From assembly GCA_005879795.1 (NCBI GenBank), contig VBKJ01000133.1, forward strand, positions 1 to 46,404: a stretch of DNA of 46,404 nucleotides, written 5' to 3'. Below are positions 7,668 through 16,407 of the stretch, piece by piece. Numbering within the stretch: position 1 is the stretch's first letter; each line of letters begins with the position of its first letter. This DNA comes from Deltaproteobacteria bacterium. GTDB taxonomy: Bacteria > Desulfobacterota > Binatia > DP-6. Both the position numbers and the translations under genes were made by a program. The notes below the pieces were generated by a model. That model ran no database searches and was not told the DNA's origin. It was given only the letters and a program-made list of their open reading frames with translations.

Positions 7668-8977
7668 CGCGCCTCCGCCTGGCCGAGGAGCCAGCGGCGC
7701 TTCGCGAGCAGCGCGTCCACCTTCCCATCGAGCGCGGCGAGCGCCTCGTCCGCCGTCATGGTCCCGCGCACCGCCGCCTCCGCGTGCCGGGCGATCTCGG
7801 TGGCGATCCGCTCCCACTCGGGGATCTTCGGCGTCGCGCGCACGGCCTCGAGCTGCGTCCAGAACGCGCCCGTGTACGGCTCACGGTCGAGCGCCGCCTC
7901 GGTCCACGCGCTCCGCCGCGCCGGAAGGTCACCCGTCAGCCGGTAGAAGCGCGTCTGCTGGGCCGGCTCGGAGAGGTACTCGATCAGCTGCCAGGCAGCC
8001 TCCTTGCGGGGCGAGCTCCGGTAGAGGGCGAGGCTCGCGCCGCCGGCGAGCGAGACACCCGGGTAGCCGGCGTCGGGCGCCGGCAGGGGTGCGGTCGCCC
8101 AGCGCCCCTCCAGGCCGGGCGGCAGCCGCTGCCGGAACTCGCCGATGTTCCACGGGCCGCTCATATACAGGGCGAAGTACCCGGCCGCGAAATCCTGGTA
8201 CACGTTGGTCACGGCGGCCTCCCCGGTGCCGGGCGCGAAGCCGCGCCGGAAGAGGTCGAGGTAGAAGTCGAACGCCTGGCGGAAGGGCGGGCTGCGGAAG
8301 TCGCCGTAGCGCTCGCCGTCGCGCAGGAGCCCCGCTCCGAGCTGCAGCGCCAGGACGACCGGCGGCTGCCACTCGTGGAGGGGGAGCAGGATCGCATAGC
8401 GCTCCGGGCCCGCTCGCGCCTTCACCCGCACCATCGCGTCGGTCCACGTCGCCCACGTGCGCGGGGGGTCGGGACAGCCGACCTCCGCGAGCAGGTCGCG
8501 GCGGTAGAAGAGGACGCGCGTGTCCACGTACCACGGCACGCCGCGGGTGACGCCGTCGACGACGTTGGTATCGAGGATGCCGGGGAAGTAGTCTCCGCCC
8601 GCGAGGACCGGAGAGCGCGCGATCCGGCCGTCGAGCGGTTCGAGCGCGCCCAGGGCGGCGAGCTCCGGGAGCCAGGTGTTGCCCGCCTGGAAGACGTCGG
8701 GCATCGCCCCGCCCACGTAGGCCGTCACCAGCTTCTCGTGCGCGGCGCTCCACGGAATCTGCTGCACGCGTACGCGGCGGCCCGGATGGCGGCGCTCGAA
8801 CCCCGGCATCAGCTGCGCCACCACCTCTCCCTCGCGCCCCATCGCCCACAGCTCGATCACCACGCCGTCGTGCGCGTCACGGCTGCAGCCGAGCCAGGCG
8901 CCGAGCAGCAGCAGGGCGAGGCGCGGGCCGACGTGGGAGGGGCGGCGCGCGGGACGGGACGGACGCGGCGGGCTCAA
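7664..8977 (-). CDS. Sugar-binding lipoprotein of ABC importer (family 1 solute-binding protein)
   Basis: The mature part is a family 1 extracellular solute-binding protein (MalE/UgpB-like). It opens with VIELWAMGREGEVV, contains VTAYVGGAMPDVFQAGNTW, and has the DFAAGYFALYMSGPWNIGEF signature of sugar-binding members. The N-terminus carries a basic stretch, then LALLLLGAWLGC, a lipobox whose Cys would be lipidated and tethered to a membrane. No ATG or GTG lies in frame ahead of the lipobox. TTG at 8977 overlaps the opgH stop as TTGA (8974-8977), the same arrangement as neighbouring junctions, giving 437 residues. The protein should capture an oligosaccharide in the periplasm. Given the operon this may be an OPG-derived glucan, but that is inference. 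Confidence 0.9.
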   Translation of the reverse strand: MSPPRPSRPARRPSHVGPRLALLLLGAWLGCSRDAHDGVVIELWAMGREGEVVAQLMPGFERRHPGRRVRVQQIPWSAAHEKLVTAYVGGAMPDVFQAGNTWLPELAALGALEPLDGRIARSPVLAGGDYFPGILDTNVVDGVTRGVPWYVDTRVLFYRRDLLAEVGCPDPPRTWATWTDAMVRVKARAGPERYAILLPLHEWQPPVVLALQLGAGLLRDGERYGDFRSPPFRQAFDFYLDLFRRGFAPGTGEAAVTNVYQDFAAGYFALYMSGPWNIGEFRQRLPPGLEGRWATAPLPAPDAGYPGVSLAGGASLALYRSSPRKEAAWQLIEYLSEPAQQTRFYRLTGDLPARRSAWTEAALDREPYTGAFWTQLEAVRATPKIPEWERIATEIARHAEAAVRGTMTADEALAALDGKVDALLAKRRWLLGQAEAR

Positions 8978-11679
8978 GGCGAGGGCGGCGGCCCCGGGTG
9001 CGGGGCCCGCCCGGGACGGCCCCAGCGCGCGGCCCGCTCGCGCTCGGGCAGGCCCCAGACGCGCCGGTGGAGCCCGTCGGTCAGGTCGGGATCCCGGAGC
9101 AGGATGCCGCGCTCGCGCGCCGTCAGGCTCGCGGGCCCTTCGGCGAGCGCCCGCTCGAGCAGCGCCTCGCGCGCCGCCCGGAGCCTCGGCTCGAGCGAAC
9201 GCCTGCGGCCGAGCAGCGCCCGGTGCAGCGCGTTCACGTAGGGATCGACGGCGGCACGGACGAAGCCGTCCCGCTCGCGCTCGGGCAACGCGGACGTCTT
9301 GCGGCGGGCGATGCGCGCCAGCTCGAGCAGGTCGTGCAGCTCCGGGGGTGGCGCCGTCTCCTCGGGGATCACGAACAGCCCCCACCGCCGCGCGCGCTCG
9401 CCCAGGCTCGAGCGGCTCGTGTACACCGAGAGCGGCACCGACAGGATGAGCGCGCCGATGACCGGCGTCACCCACCAGAAGTAGCCCGGGCTCAGCCAGA
9501 AGAGGGCCGCGCCCCACGCGCTCGCGAACAGCGAGTCGAGCCCGTGGTGCCGGAGCGCCTCCCGCCAGCTGGTGGTGATCTCCTCCCGGCCCTGCGAGCG
9601 CCAGCCCACGGTGCGCCCGAGCAGGTTCGTCAGGACGAACCGGCTGTGGAACACCATGCGGATGGGGGCGAGCAGGCTCGAGAGCAGTATCTCGAGAAGC
9701 ACGCCGAGCGACAGCTTCACGACGCCGCCGAAGGCCCGCGCGCTGCGCCGCCTGAGCACGATCAGGAGCACGCTCAGGATCTTGGGGAGGAAGAGGATCA
9801 TGGCGATCACCGCCAGCAGCCAGAGCGCCCAGTCGAGTCTCCAGATCGGCCACTCGGGGAACAGGCTCGCCCCGTGCGGGAAGTACTCGGGCTCCCGGAG
9901 CGCGGTCGCGACCGCCTCCACCGTGCTGAGCGTCAAGAAGACGAACCAGAGGAGGGCCGAGACGTACGACAGCGCGCCGTTCAGGAAGAGCGCGCGGTGC
10001 GCGCCGAACAGGCCCTCGGTGAAGAGGAGCCGCAGGTGCTGCAGGTTCCCCTGGCACCAGCGGCGGTCGCGCTTCATCTCCTCGAGCAGCGTCGACGGCG
10101 TCTCCTCGTAGCTGCCCCCGAGGTCGTAGGCGAGCCACAGGCTCCACCCGGCCCGCCCCATGAGGGCGGCCTCGACGAAGTCGTGGCTCAGGATCTCGCC
10201 GCCGAGCGGCTCCCGGCCGGGGAGGCGGGGCAGCGCGCAGTGATCCATGAAGGGCTCGACGCGAACGATCGTGTTGTGCCCCCAGTACTGCCCGTCGCCC
10301 AGCTGCCAGTAGTGGAGGCCGGCCGCGAACATCGGGCCGTACACCCGGCTCGCGAACTGCTGCACGCGCGCGAACAGCGAGCTGCGGTTCACGGCCGCGG
10401 GTGCGGTCTGGATCATGCCGACGCCCGGGTGGCGCTCCATGAGCTCGACGAGACGGACGAGCGTCTCGCCGGTCATCAGGCTGTCGGCGTCGAGTACGAC
10501 CATGTAGCGGTAGCGCCGGCCCCAGCGCCGGCAGAAGTCGGCGACGTTGCCGCTCTTGCGCTCCACGCGCGCCTTGCGGCGGCGATAGAAGATACGGCCG
10601 AAGCCGTCGACGGCGCGACACCAGTCGAACCATGCCTCCTCCTCCTTCACGGCCGCGCTCGGGTCGGCCGAGTCGCTGAGCACGAAGAAGTGGAAGCGGT
10701 CGAGCGCGCCGGCGCGCTCGAGGGAGCGATGGATCGCCCTGAGCCCCGCGAACACCCGCTCGACCGGCTCCTCGCAGACGGGCATCACGATGGCCGCGAG
10801 GACGCCCTCGGCCGGGGCCGCCGGCGCCTCGTCGCCCGACGGCTCGAGGCTGGTGATCGCGAAGCGATCGCGGCGGCGGACGAGGGTGAGGAAGCCGAGC
10901 ACGGCGGTCCAGAAGCCGATCGATATCCAGCCGAAGAGGGCGCCGAAGAAGGCCGCGATCGTGACCTCGAGCCAGGTGCGCCCCTGGTGGGGCAGGACGC
11001 CGACCATGAACTCGCTCGCGATGATGGTGGGGACGAGCACCAGCAGACCGAGCAGGAGCCGGCGTCGGAACGCGACGCGCGCCCACGGGAGCCGGCGGCG
11101 CATCCGGCGGAGCTGGCCGCCATAGAGCGCCCGGTCGGCCGGGGCGGCCGGCGCCCGCTTCCGGCGCCGGCGGCGCAGGAAGCGGCGCTCGATCGGCTCC
11201 GAGACCATCGCCCGGCGGCTGAGCTCGGGCATCGAGCGCAGGAGACCGTCCCCGGCGGCGATCCCCGCCGGCCGGCCCGGGTTGTCGCTCCGTGGCGAGC
11301 GTCCTCCGAACGCCCGCTCGAGGCGCCAGGGGAGGAAGCCGTCGGGGGGGCCCTGCGGCGGACGCGCGGCTCCCGGACGCTCCTCCTGCACGAGCTGGCG
11401 CAGCGCGCGCATCGTCTCCGACACCGCGTCGCCCCCGGTCTCCCACGGCTGCGTCAGGGCGCGTTCGACCGCCCGGGCCGCGAGGGCGCCATGGTCGTGC
11501 GCGTCGAGCCCGAGGGCGGCAAGGTAGGCGCGCGCGCGTGTGTGGGCCTCCTTCCAGTCGTGGAGGATCCGGCCCGCGGGCACCTCGAGGCGGCGGTCGC
11601 ACGCCGGGCCGACCTGTCGCAGCGGAGCCGGATCGCCATCCATCGCGGGAGAACGCGAGCGGGGTGCCTGCTCGCTCAC
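8974..11679 (-). CDS. opgH: Glucans biosynthesis glucosyltransferase H (OpgH/MdoH)
   Basis: This 901-residue inner-membrane GT2 glycosyltransferase matches the full length of E. coli OpgH (about 850 residues). Its cytoplasmic GT-A domain shows IVMPVCEEP, the VVLDADSL (DxD-type) motif near residue 395, an acidic LSHDFVEAALM motif and RRWCQGN (the Q/RxxRW motif) near residue 540. It is flanked by hydrophobic segments before (ARVAFRRRLLLGLLVLVP) and after. OpgH polymerises the linear beta-1,2-glucan backbone of osmoregulated periplasmic glucans from UDP-glucose and is thought to move it across the inner membrane. The start is GTG at 11679, overlapping the opgG stop (GTGA, 11676-11679). Unusually, the gene continues directly into a sugar ABC importer instead of ending a two-gene opgGH operon. 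Confidence 0.95.
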   Translation of the reverse strand: MSEQAPRSRSPAMDGDPAPLRQVGPACDRRLEVPAGRILHDWKEAHTRARAYLAALGLDAHDHGALAARAVERALTQPWETGGDAVSETMRALRQLVQEERPGAARPPQGPPDGFLPWRLERAFGGRSPRSDNPGRPAGIAAGDGLLRSMPELSRRAMVSEPIERRFLRRRRRKRAPAAPADRALYGGQLRRMRRRLPWARVAFRRRLLLGLLVLVPTIIASEFMVGVLPHQGRTWLEVTIAAFFGALFGWISIGFWTAVLGFLTLVRRRDRFAITSLEPSGDEAPAAPAEGVLAAIVMPVCEEPVERVFAGLRAIHRSLERAGALDRFHFFVLSDSADPSAAVKEEEAWFDWCRAVDGFGRIFYRRRKARVERKSGNVADFCRRWGRRYRYMVVLDADSLMTGETLVRLVELMERHPGVGMIQTAPAAVNRSSLFARVQQFASRVYGPMFAAGLHYWQLGDGQYWGHNTIVRVEPFMDHCALPRLPGREPLGGEILSHDFVEAALMGRAGWSLWLAYDLGGSYEETPSTLLEEMKRDRRWCQGNLQHLRLLFTEGLFGAHRALFLNGALSYVSALLWFVFLTLSTVEAVATALREPEYFPHGASLFPEWPIWRLDWALWLLAVIAMILFLPKILSVLLIVLRRRSARAFGGVVKLSLGVLLEILLSSLLAPIRMVFHSRFVLTNLLGRTVGWRSQGREEITTSWREALRHHGLDSLFASAWGAALFWLSPGYFWWVTPVIGALILSVPLSVYTSRSSLGERARRWGLFVIPEETAPPPELHDLLELARIARRKTSALPERERDGFVRAAVDPYVNALHRALLGRRRSLEPRLRAAREALLERALAEGPASLTARERGILLRDPDLTDGLHRRVWGLPERERAARWGRPGRAPHPGPPPSP

Positions 11680-13244
11680 GGCAGGATCACGTAGGACCAC
11701 GTCTCCGTCAACGTGTCGCCCCCCTGCTCCAGGAACGCCCGCAGCTCGAGCGGCTCCCGCCTCTTCGGCCGCACCTGGAACGTGAGCCGCCAGCCGCCGG
11801 TGAAGGGATTCTTCACCACGTGCTCCTCGAGGAGCTCGCCGGCCTCGGCTCCGCCGGCCACGGTGACCACGCCGTGCAGCACCCGGTCGGCCGGTATCGC
11901 CGCCAGCTTCTTGCCGGCGAAGTCGATCACGAAGCGCTGGGCATCCTTGGCGGTGCCGCCGTCGCGACGGGTGGCCACGGCGCGACCGCCGGGCGGCCGT
12001 GCCGGGTCGTCGCCGAACCAGTAGAGGGTGTACGAGAAGGCGGCCGGCTCGCCGGGCTTCGGCGCGCTCTCCGGCACCCAGTAGGCGACCACGTTGTCGT
12101 TCGTGTCCGAGGGGCTCGGAATCTCGACCAGCTCCACGGAGCCCGCTCCCCAGTCGCCGCCCGCCTCGACCCAGGCGCTCACCCGGCGCTCCGGGTACGT
12201 CTCCAGATCCTGGTAGTGATCGAACTCGCGATCTCGCTGCAGCAGCCCGAACCCCCGAGGCCTCTCCATCCGGAAGCGGTTCACGTTCAGCGTGCGGCGG
12301 TTCTCGAGCGGGCGCCACAGCCACTCGCCGCTCGCGAAGCCGATGAGCAGCCCGTCGGAGTCGTGCACCTCGGGGCGGAAGTCGTCGAAGGGCCGGTTGG
12401 TGTTCTCGCCGTGGAAGAACATGCTGGTGAGCGGCGCGATCCCGAGCTTGCGCACCTCCTTGCGCAGGAAGAGGCGGCACTCGACGTCGACCGCCGTCTG
12501 CTCGCCCGGGCGGACCACGAAGCGATAGGCGCCGCTGAGCCTCGGGCTGTCGAGCAGGGCGTAGACCGTCAGGCGGTCCGCCTGCGGAGCGGGGCTGACC
12601 AGCCAGAATTCCTTGAAGAAGGGGAACTCCTCGCCCCAGGACTCCGCCGTGTCGATGCCGAGCCCGCGCGCCGACAGCCCGAACCCCTCGTCCTTCCCGA
12701 CCGCTCGAAAGTAGGTCGCGCCGAGGAACACGATGACCTCGTCGAAGTAGTCCCGCGTCTTGATCGGATAGTGGGCACGAAGGCCGGCATAGCCGAGGTT
12801 CTGCGGCACCCGGCTCGCGAAGTCGTTCTTGCCGTAGTCGAACTGATCGGGCGAGAAGTCGACGGGGTGGATCCCTTTCGCCTCGACGACGTTCACCCGC
12901 ACGGTCCGGTTGTAGTATAGCCCGGGGTGGAAGAACTGCACCTGGAAGGGCGCCTTCCGGTCACGCCAGAGCGCCCGCTCGGGCCGGAAGCGGATTTCGC
13001 GCCACTGGTCGTAGCTGATCTTGAGGAGCCAGTCGGGCACTCGTCCCTTCGCGTCGAGGAAGGGCTTCTCGGCGAGCCGGTGGGCCCTCTCGGCCACGTC
13101 GTCGAGACCGAACGCCGCGGCGCGGGCGGGGAGCGCCGCCACGGCGAGCGCCGCGAGCGCATGGAGCAGCGCTGACCGGCGCGCGCCCTCCGCCCCCGGC
13201 GACCACATGCTGCGCAAGGTCATGCAGGGAATGGCTCGTTTCAT
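11676..13244 (-). CDS. opgG: Periplasmic glucans biosynthesis protein OpgG (MdoG)
   Basis: This 522-residue exported protein is close to the 511 residues of E. coli OpgG. A basic N-terminus and the hydrophobic LLHALAALAVAALPARAAAF give a signal peptide ending near residue 45. The mature part starts with GLDDVAERAHRLAEKPF and carries the family blocks FHPGLYYNRTVRVNVV, FFHGENTNRPFDDFRPEVHDSDGLL and DFDHYQDLE-like EFDHYQDLETYPE, which are diagnostic of MdoG/MdoD. OpgG is required for OPG assembly in the periplasm; OpgG/OpgD family members have lately been shown to act on beta-1,2-glucan. ATG at 13244 was chosen; ATGs at 13223 and 13211 would still leave a signal peptide and cannot be excluded. 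It heads the operon, with 125 bp separating it from the divergent monooxygenase gene. Confidence 0.95.
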   Translation of the reverse strand: MKRAIPCMTLRSMWSPGAEGARRSALLHALAALAVAALPARAAAFGLDDVAERAHRLAEKPFLDAKGRVPDWLLKISYDQWREIRFRPERALWRDRKAPFQVQFFHPGLYYNRTVRVNVVEAKGIHPVDFSPDQFDYGKNDFASRVPQNLGYAGLRAHYPIKTRDYFDEVIVFLGATYFRAVGKDEGFGLSARGLGIDTAESWGEEFPFFKEFWLVSPAPQADRLTVYALLDSPRLSGAYRFVVRPGEQTAVDVECRLFLRKEVRKLGIAPLTSMFFHGENTNRPFDDFRPEVHDSDGLLIGFASGEWLWRPLENRRTLNVNRFRMERPRGFGLLQRDREFDHYQDLETYPERRVSAWVEAGGDWGAGSVELVEIPSPSDTNDNVVAYWVPESAPKPGEPAAFSYTLYWFGDDPARPPGGRAVATRRDGGTAKDAQRFVIDFAGKKLAAIPADRVLHGVVTVAGGAEAGELLEEHVVKNPFTGGWRLTFQVRPKRREPLELRAFLEQGGDTLTETWSYVILP

Positions 13245-13300
13245 ACCAGGCTCGAGAGGGTCAAGCCCGCGGCCCGGGCGACGCGCGCCGCGGCGACGCG

Positions 13301-13330
13301 TTGACGCGCCCTCTCTCCACGGCGTAGTAG
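13301..13330 (+). promoter_or_regulatory. Candidate sigma-70-type promoter of the monooxygenase gene
   Basis: A TTGACG -35 box (13301-13306) is followed after 18 bp by TAGTAG (13325-13330), with a start site expected near 13337. That would leave a leader of about 33 bases containing the purine-rich GAGGAGAGG before the TTG start at 13370. The site lies between divergent genes. This is a pattern match in GC-rich DNA only. Confidence 0.4.
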
Positions 13331-13369
13331 TCGGACGTTCGGGCAACCGGCACGAGGAGAGGACCCGAG

Positions 13370-14878
13370 TTGCAAGCCCAGGATCGGACCCATCCGCGCA
13401 TCGTCATCATCGGGTCGGGCTTCGGCGGCCTTTGCATGGCGATCCAGCTGAAGCGGACCGGGATCCATTCCTTCACCATCCTCGAGAAGACCGACCGGCT
13501 GGGCGGCACCTGGCGCGACAACACCTACCCCGGCGCCGCGTGCGACTCGCCCTCGTTCGTGTACTGCTTCTCCTTCGAGCTGAAGACCGACTGGTCGCGG
13601 AAGTGGGCGCCGCAGGCGGAGATCCTCGCCTACATGGAGCACTGCAACCTCAAGTACGACCTCCTCCCCCACATCCGCTTCGGGACCGAGGTCGCGGGCG
13701 CGCGCTTCGACGCGGACGCCGGCATCTGGCGCATCCGCACCGCCGCCGGCGAGACGATCGAGGCCGAGGTGCTGGTGAGCGCCGTCGGGCAGCTGAATCG
13801 CCCGTCGCACCCTGCCATCCCCGGGCTCGCTCGCTTCCGGGGCGTGTCCTTCCACTCCGCGCGCTGGCGGCCCGACGTGGACCTCGGCGGCAAGACCGTG
13901 GCCGTGATCGGCAACGCCGCGAGCGCCATCCAGTTCATCCCCCAGATCGCGCCCGTGGTGAAGCGTCTCCACGTCTTCCAGCGCAGCGCCAACTGGATGA
14001 TCGCGAAGAACGACCGGGTCTACGGCGAGCGGGAGAAGCGACTCTTCGCACGCGTGCCCGGCCTCGCCCGGCTATACCGCTGGTGGCTCTGGTTCCAGTA
14101 CGAGCAGCGCTTCCCGATCTTCCGCCGGAACCGCTTCATGAGCCGCATGATCACCCGCATGGCCGAGGAGAACATCCGCGCGACGGTGTCCGATCCGGCG
14201 CTGCAGCGCGCGCTCGTGCCCGACTACCCGATCGGCGGCAAGCGCATCCTCATCTCCGACGACTACTACCAGGCGCTCAACCGGGACGACGTCGAGGTCG
14301 TGACGAGCCCGATCGAGCGCGTGACCGAGGACGCGATCGTGACCCGCGACGGCCGCGCCCGCCCCGCGGACGTCGTCATCGTCGCGACCGGCTTCGAGAG
14401 CACGTCGTTCCTCGTGCCGATGAAGATCGCGGGACCCGACGGCCGCCTGCTGGAGGAGGTCTGGCAGGACGGCGCGGAGGCGTACCTCGGCATCAGCGTC
14501 GCGGGCTTCCCGAACTTCTTCATGCTCTACGGCCCCAACACGAACCTCGGCCACAACTCGATCATCTTCATGATCGAGTGCCAGGTGCGCTACATCATGG
14601 ACTGCATCCGGGCGCTCGCGGCGCGCGACCTCGCGTGGCTCGACGTCCGCGCCGACGTGATGCGGGCGTACAACGAGCGTCTGCGGGCCGTGCTCGCGCG
14701 CTCGGTGTGGGCGACGACCGACCACAGCTGGTACAAACGGGCCGACGGGCGCATCACCAACAACTGGTCCGGCACCACGGTCGCGTACTGGTGGCGGACC
14801 CGCCGCGCCGACCTCCGCCTCTACCGGCAGCGGGCGCGCACGCGGGCGGCCGAGGCCGCGGTCGCGCAGGTCGCCTGA
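13370..14878 (+). CDS. Flavin-containing monooxygenase, Baeyer-Villiger type
   Basis: This 502-residue FAD/NADPH enzyme has a first Rossmann motif GSGFGG (15-20). The type I Baeyer-Villiger fingerprint FxGxxxHxxxW is met at F156, G158, H162 and W166, and a second nucleotide-binding motif GNAASA sits at 181-186. The central TGF segment (ATGFEST) is also typical. Family members insert oxygen next to a carbonyl (ketone to ester or lactone) or oxygenate heteroatoms. The length and the DNTYPGAACDSPSFVYCFSF block resemble cyclohexanone- and steroid-type enzymes. The start is TTG at 13370, supported by a strong GAGGAGAGG ribosome site a few bases upstream and by the immediate start of the Rossmann strand. 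The next genes encode a DUF1329 protein and a dioxygenase, compatible with catabolism of a hydrophobic compound. The substrate is unknown. Confidence 0.92.
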   Translation: MQAQDRTHPRIVIIGSGFGGLCMAIQLKRTGIHSFTILEKTDRLGGTWRDNTYPGAACDSPSFVYCFSFELKTDWSRKWAPQAEILAYMEHCNLKYDLLPHIRFGTEVAGARFDADAGIWRIRTAAGETIEAEVLVSAVGQLNRPSHPAIPGLARFRGVSFHSARWRPDVDLGGKTVAVIGNAASAIQFIPQIAPVVKRLHVFQRSANWMIAKNDRVYGEREKRLFARVPGLARLYRWWLWFQYEQRFPIFRRNRFMSRMITRMAEENIRATVSDPALQRALVPDYPIGGKRILISDDYYQALNRDDVEVVTSPIERVTEDAIVTRDGRARPADVVIVATGFESTSFLVPMKIAGPDGRLLEEVWQDGAEAYLGISVAGFPNFFMLYGPNTNLGHNSIIFMIECQVRYIMDCIRALAARDLAWLDVRADVMRAYNERLRAVLARSVWATTDHSWYKRADGRITNNWSGTTVAYWWRTRRADLRLYRQRARTRAAEAAVAQVA

Positions 14879-15004
14879 GCCGGCTCGCCCGCTTCAGCAC
14901 CGCCGAGCGGCGAGGGGACGTGTTCTTCCTCGAGGCGCTGTACGCGAAGGAAGGCAGGGCGCGGGCCAGGCTCCGTAGCCGCGATTTCCGTGTCGGGATT
15001 TCCG

Positions 15005-15034
15005 TTGCCCTCGCGCCCGGATCCGGGCTACAGT
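15005..15034 (+). promoter_or_regulatory. Candidate promoter of the DUF1329 gene
   Basis: TTGCCC (15005-15010) is followed after 18 bp by TACAGT (15029-15034), a common -10 form, about 30 bases upstream of the ATG at 15066. It lies in the 187 bp gap after the monooxygenase gene and suggests the DUF1329 gene has its own promoter. Confidence 0.4.
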
Positions 15035-15065
15035 GCCGCGCCGGTCGGCGGGTGAGCTGAACACC

Positions 15066-16391
15066 ATGATGTCCAGGCCAGGGCTCGTCGTGGTCGCTCT
15101 CGTCCTCTTCGCGACCGTCGCCGCGCGCGCGGCTGAGGGGCCGAAGCCCGGCGAGACGCTCGATCAGAGCACCTGGCGGGAGGCGGAGACCCTGCTGCCC
15201 CCGGAGATCCTGCGGCACTACCGCGAGGGCGAGTACAGCAACCCCATCGTCGACTGGCCGGAGAGCAAGTACAGCTGGCCGCCGGACTTCCTCGCCGCGA
15301 CGAAGGCCAACGCGGGCAGGTTCACCGTAGGCCCGCGCGGGGAGATCCTGAGCAAGGAGACCGGCAAGCAGCCGCCGTACGTCCTCGGCCTGCCGTTTCC
15401 GACCATCGACCCGAGCGATCCGGCGGCCGGCGTGAAGGTGGTGTGGAACCAGTTCTACCGCTTCTGGTACTTCGGGAACCTGCTCGCCGAGTCGCAGGTG
15501 AACTGGATCAGCCCCCGGGGCCTCGACCGCCGCACCGACCTGGACGTCCGCTTCGCCTACTACGACGGCGTCCCGGCGGACGAGCGCCTGCCGAACCCGC
15601 AGAACTTCCTGACCCAGGCCCTGATCCTCGTGAAGGCGCCCGCCGACCTGCACGGCACCGCCGCCCTCACCTGGCGGTACCGGGATCCCGACCGGCGGGA
15701 CTCCACCTGGTCCTACGTCCCCGCGCTCCGCCGCGTGCGGGCCGTGAGCCCGGCCAACCGGTCCGACGGCTTCCTCGGCTCGGACATGAGCCAGGACGAC
15801 GGTCCCTTCTTCGACGGCAAGCCGGAGGACTTCGAGTGGCATTTGAAGGGCGAGGCGGAGGGGCTCCGCTTCGCCGAGGACCTCAATCTGAAGGACGTCT
15901 CCAAGGCCCGCTGGGTGCCGGAGGTCGGGGCCTGGGACGCGGACTGGCCCGACACGAAGTTCCTCGGCTACATGGATCCCGCGTGGAAGGGCCTCGCGTG
16001 GGCGCCGACCGGCCCCTCGGTGCTCGCCCGGCGGCCGTTCTGGGTGGTCGAGGGCGTGCCGCGCGACCGCTACTACCTCTACGGCAAGCTCGAGCTCTGG
16101 ATCGACAAGCTCACCTACCAGGGCGCCTGGCACCGCAAGTACGGTTGGAAGGGCGAGCAGCTGAACACCATGCAGGTGATGGCGTGGAACCCGATCCCGT
16201 TCACGCGGCCGAACGGCAAGGTCGACTACATGCAGGGCTCGAACATGGCCTACCAGTGCGCGGAGAACCTGAAGCTCAACCGTGCCACGGTCGCCGGGAT
16301 CAAATCGAGCCCGACGTCCCATTTCTATGGCCGGATCAAGTTCAACCCCGACGTCTTCGACGTCGAGGCCCTCGTGCGCTCCGGCAAGTAG
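15066..16391 (+). CDS. DUF1329 family outer-membrane/periplasmic protein
   Basis: This 441-residue exported protein has a signal peptide at about 1-24 (VVVALVLFATVAARAAEG). The mature part shows DUF1329 features: LPPEILRHYREGEY, RFTVGPRGEILSKETGKQPPYV, GLPFPTIDP, a Tyr/Trp-rich middle (KVVWNQFYRFWYFG) and the EWHLKGEAEG segment. The fold is related to LolA/LolB-like lipoprotein-sorting proteins. DUF1329 genes commonly sit beside RND or FadL-type systems and hydrocarbon or steroid catabolism genes, but no biochemical role is firmly established. ATG at 15066 (or 15069) was preferred over GTG at 15033 because it directly precedes the signal peptide. It lies between the monooxygenase and dioxygenase genes, so it may help deliver a hydrophobic substrate. 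Confidence 0.85.
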   Translation: MMSRPGLVVVALVLFATVAARAAEGPKPGETLDQSTWREAETLLPPEILRHYREGEYSNPIVDWPESKYSWPPDFLAATKANAGRFTVGPRGEILSKETGKQPPYVLGLPFPTIDPSDPAAGVKVVWNQFYRFWYFGNLLAESQVNWISPRGLDRRTDLDVRFAYYDGVPADERLPNPQNFLTQALILVKAPADLHGTAALTWRYRDPDRRDSTWSYVPALRRVRAVSPANRSDGFLGSDMSQDDGPFFDGKPEDFEWHLKGEAEGLRFAEDLNLKDVSKARWVPEVGAWDADWPDTKFLGYMDPAWKGLAWAPTGPSVLARRPFWVVEGVPRDRYYLYGKLELWIDKLTYQGAWHRKYGWKGEQLNTMQVMAWNPIPFTRPNGKVDYMQGSNMAYQCAENLKLNRATVAGIKSSPTSHFYGRIKFNPDVFDVEALVRSGK

Positions 16392-16407
16392 CGGGGCCGC
16401 GGGCCCG

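Noticed and set aside
7664-11602. 1312-codon minus-strand frame spanning the binding protein and most of opgH
   Set aside because: The upstream two thirds are a low-complexity shadow of opgH. Only the lipoprotein part after TTG 8977 has family features.
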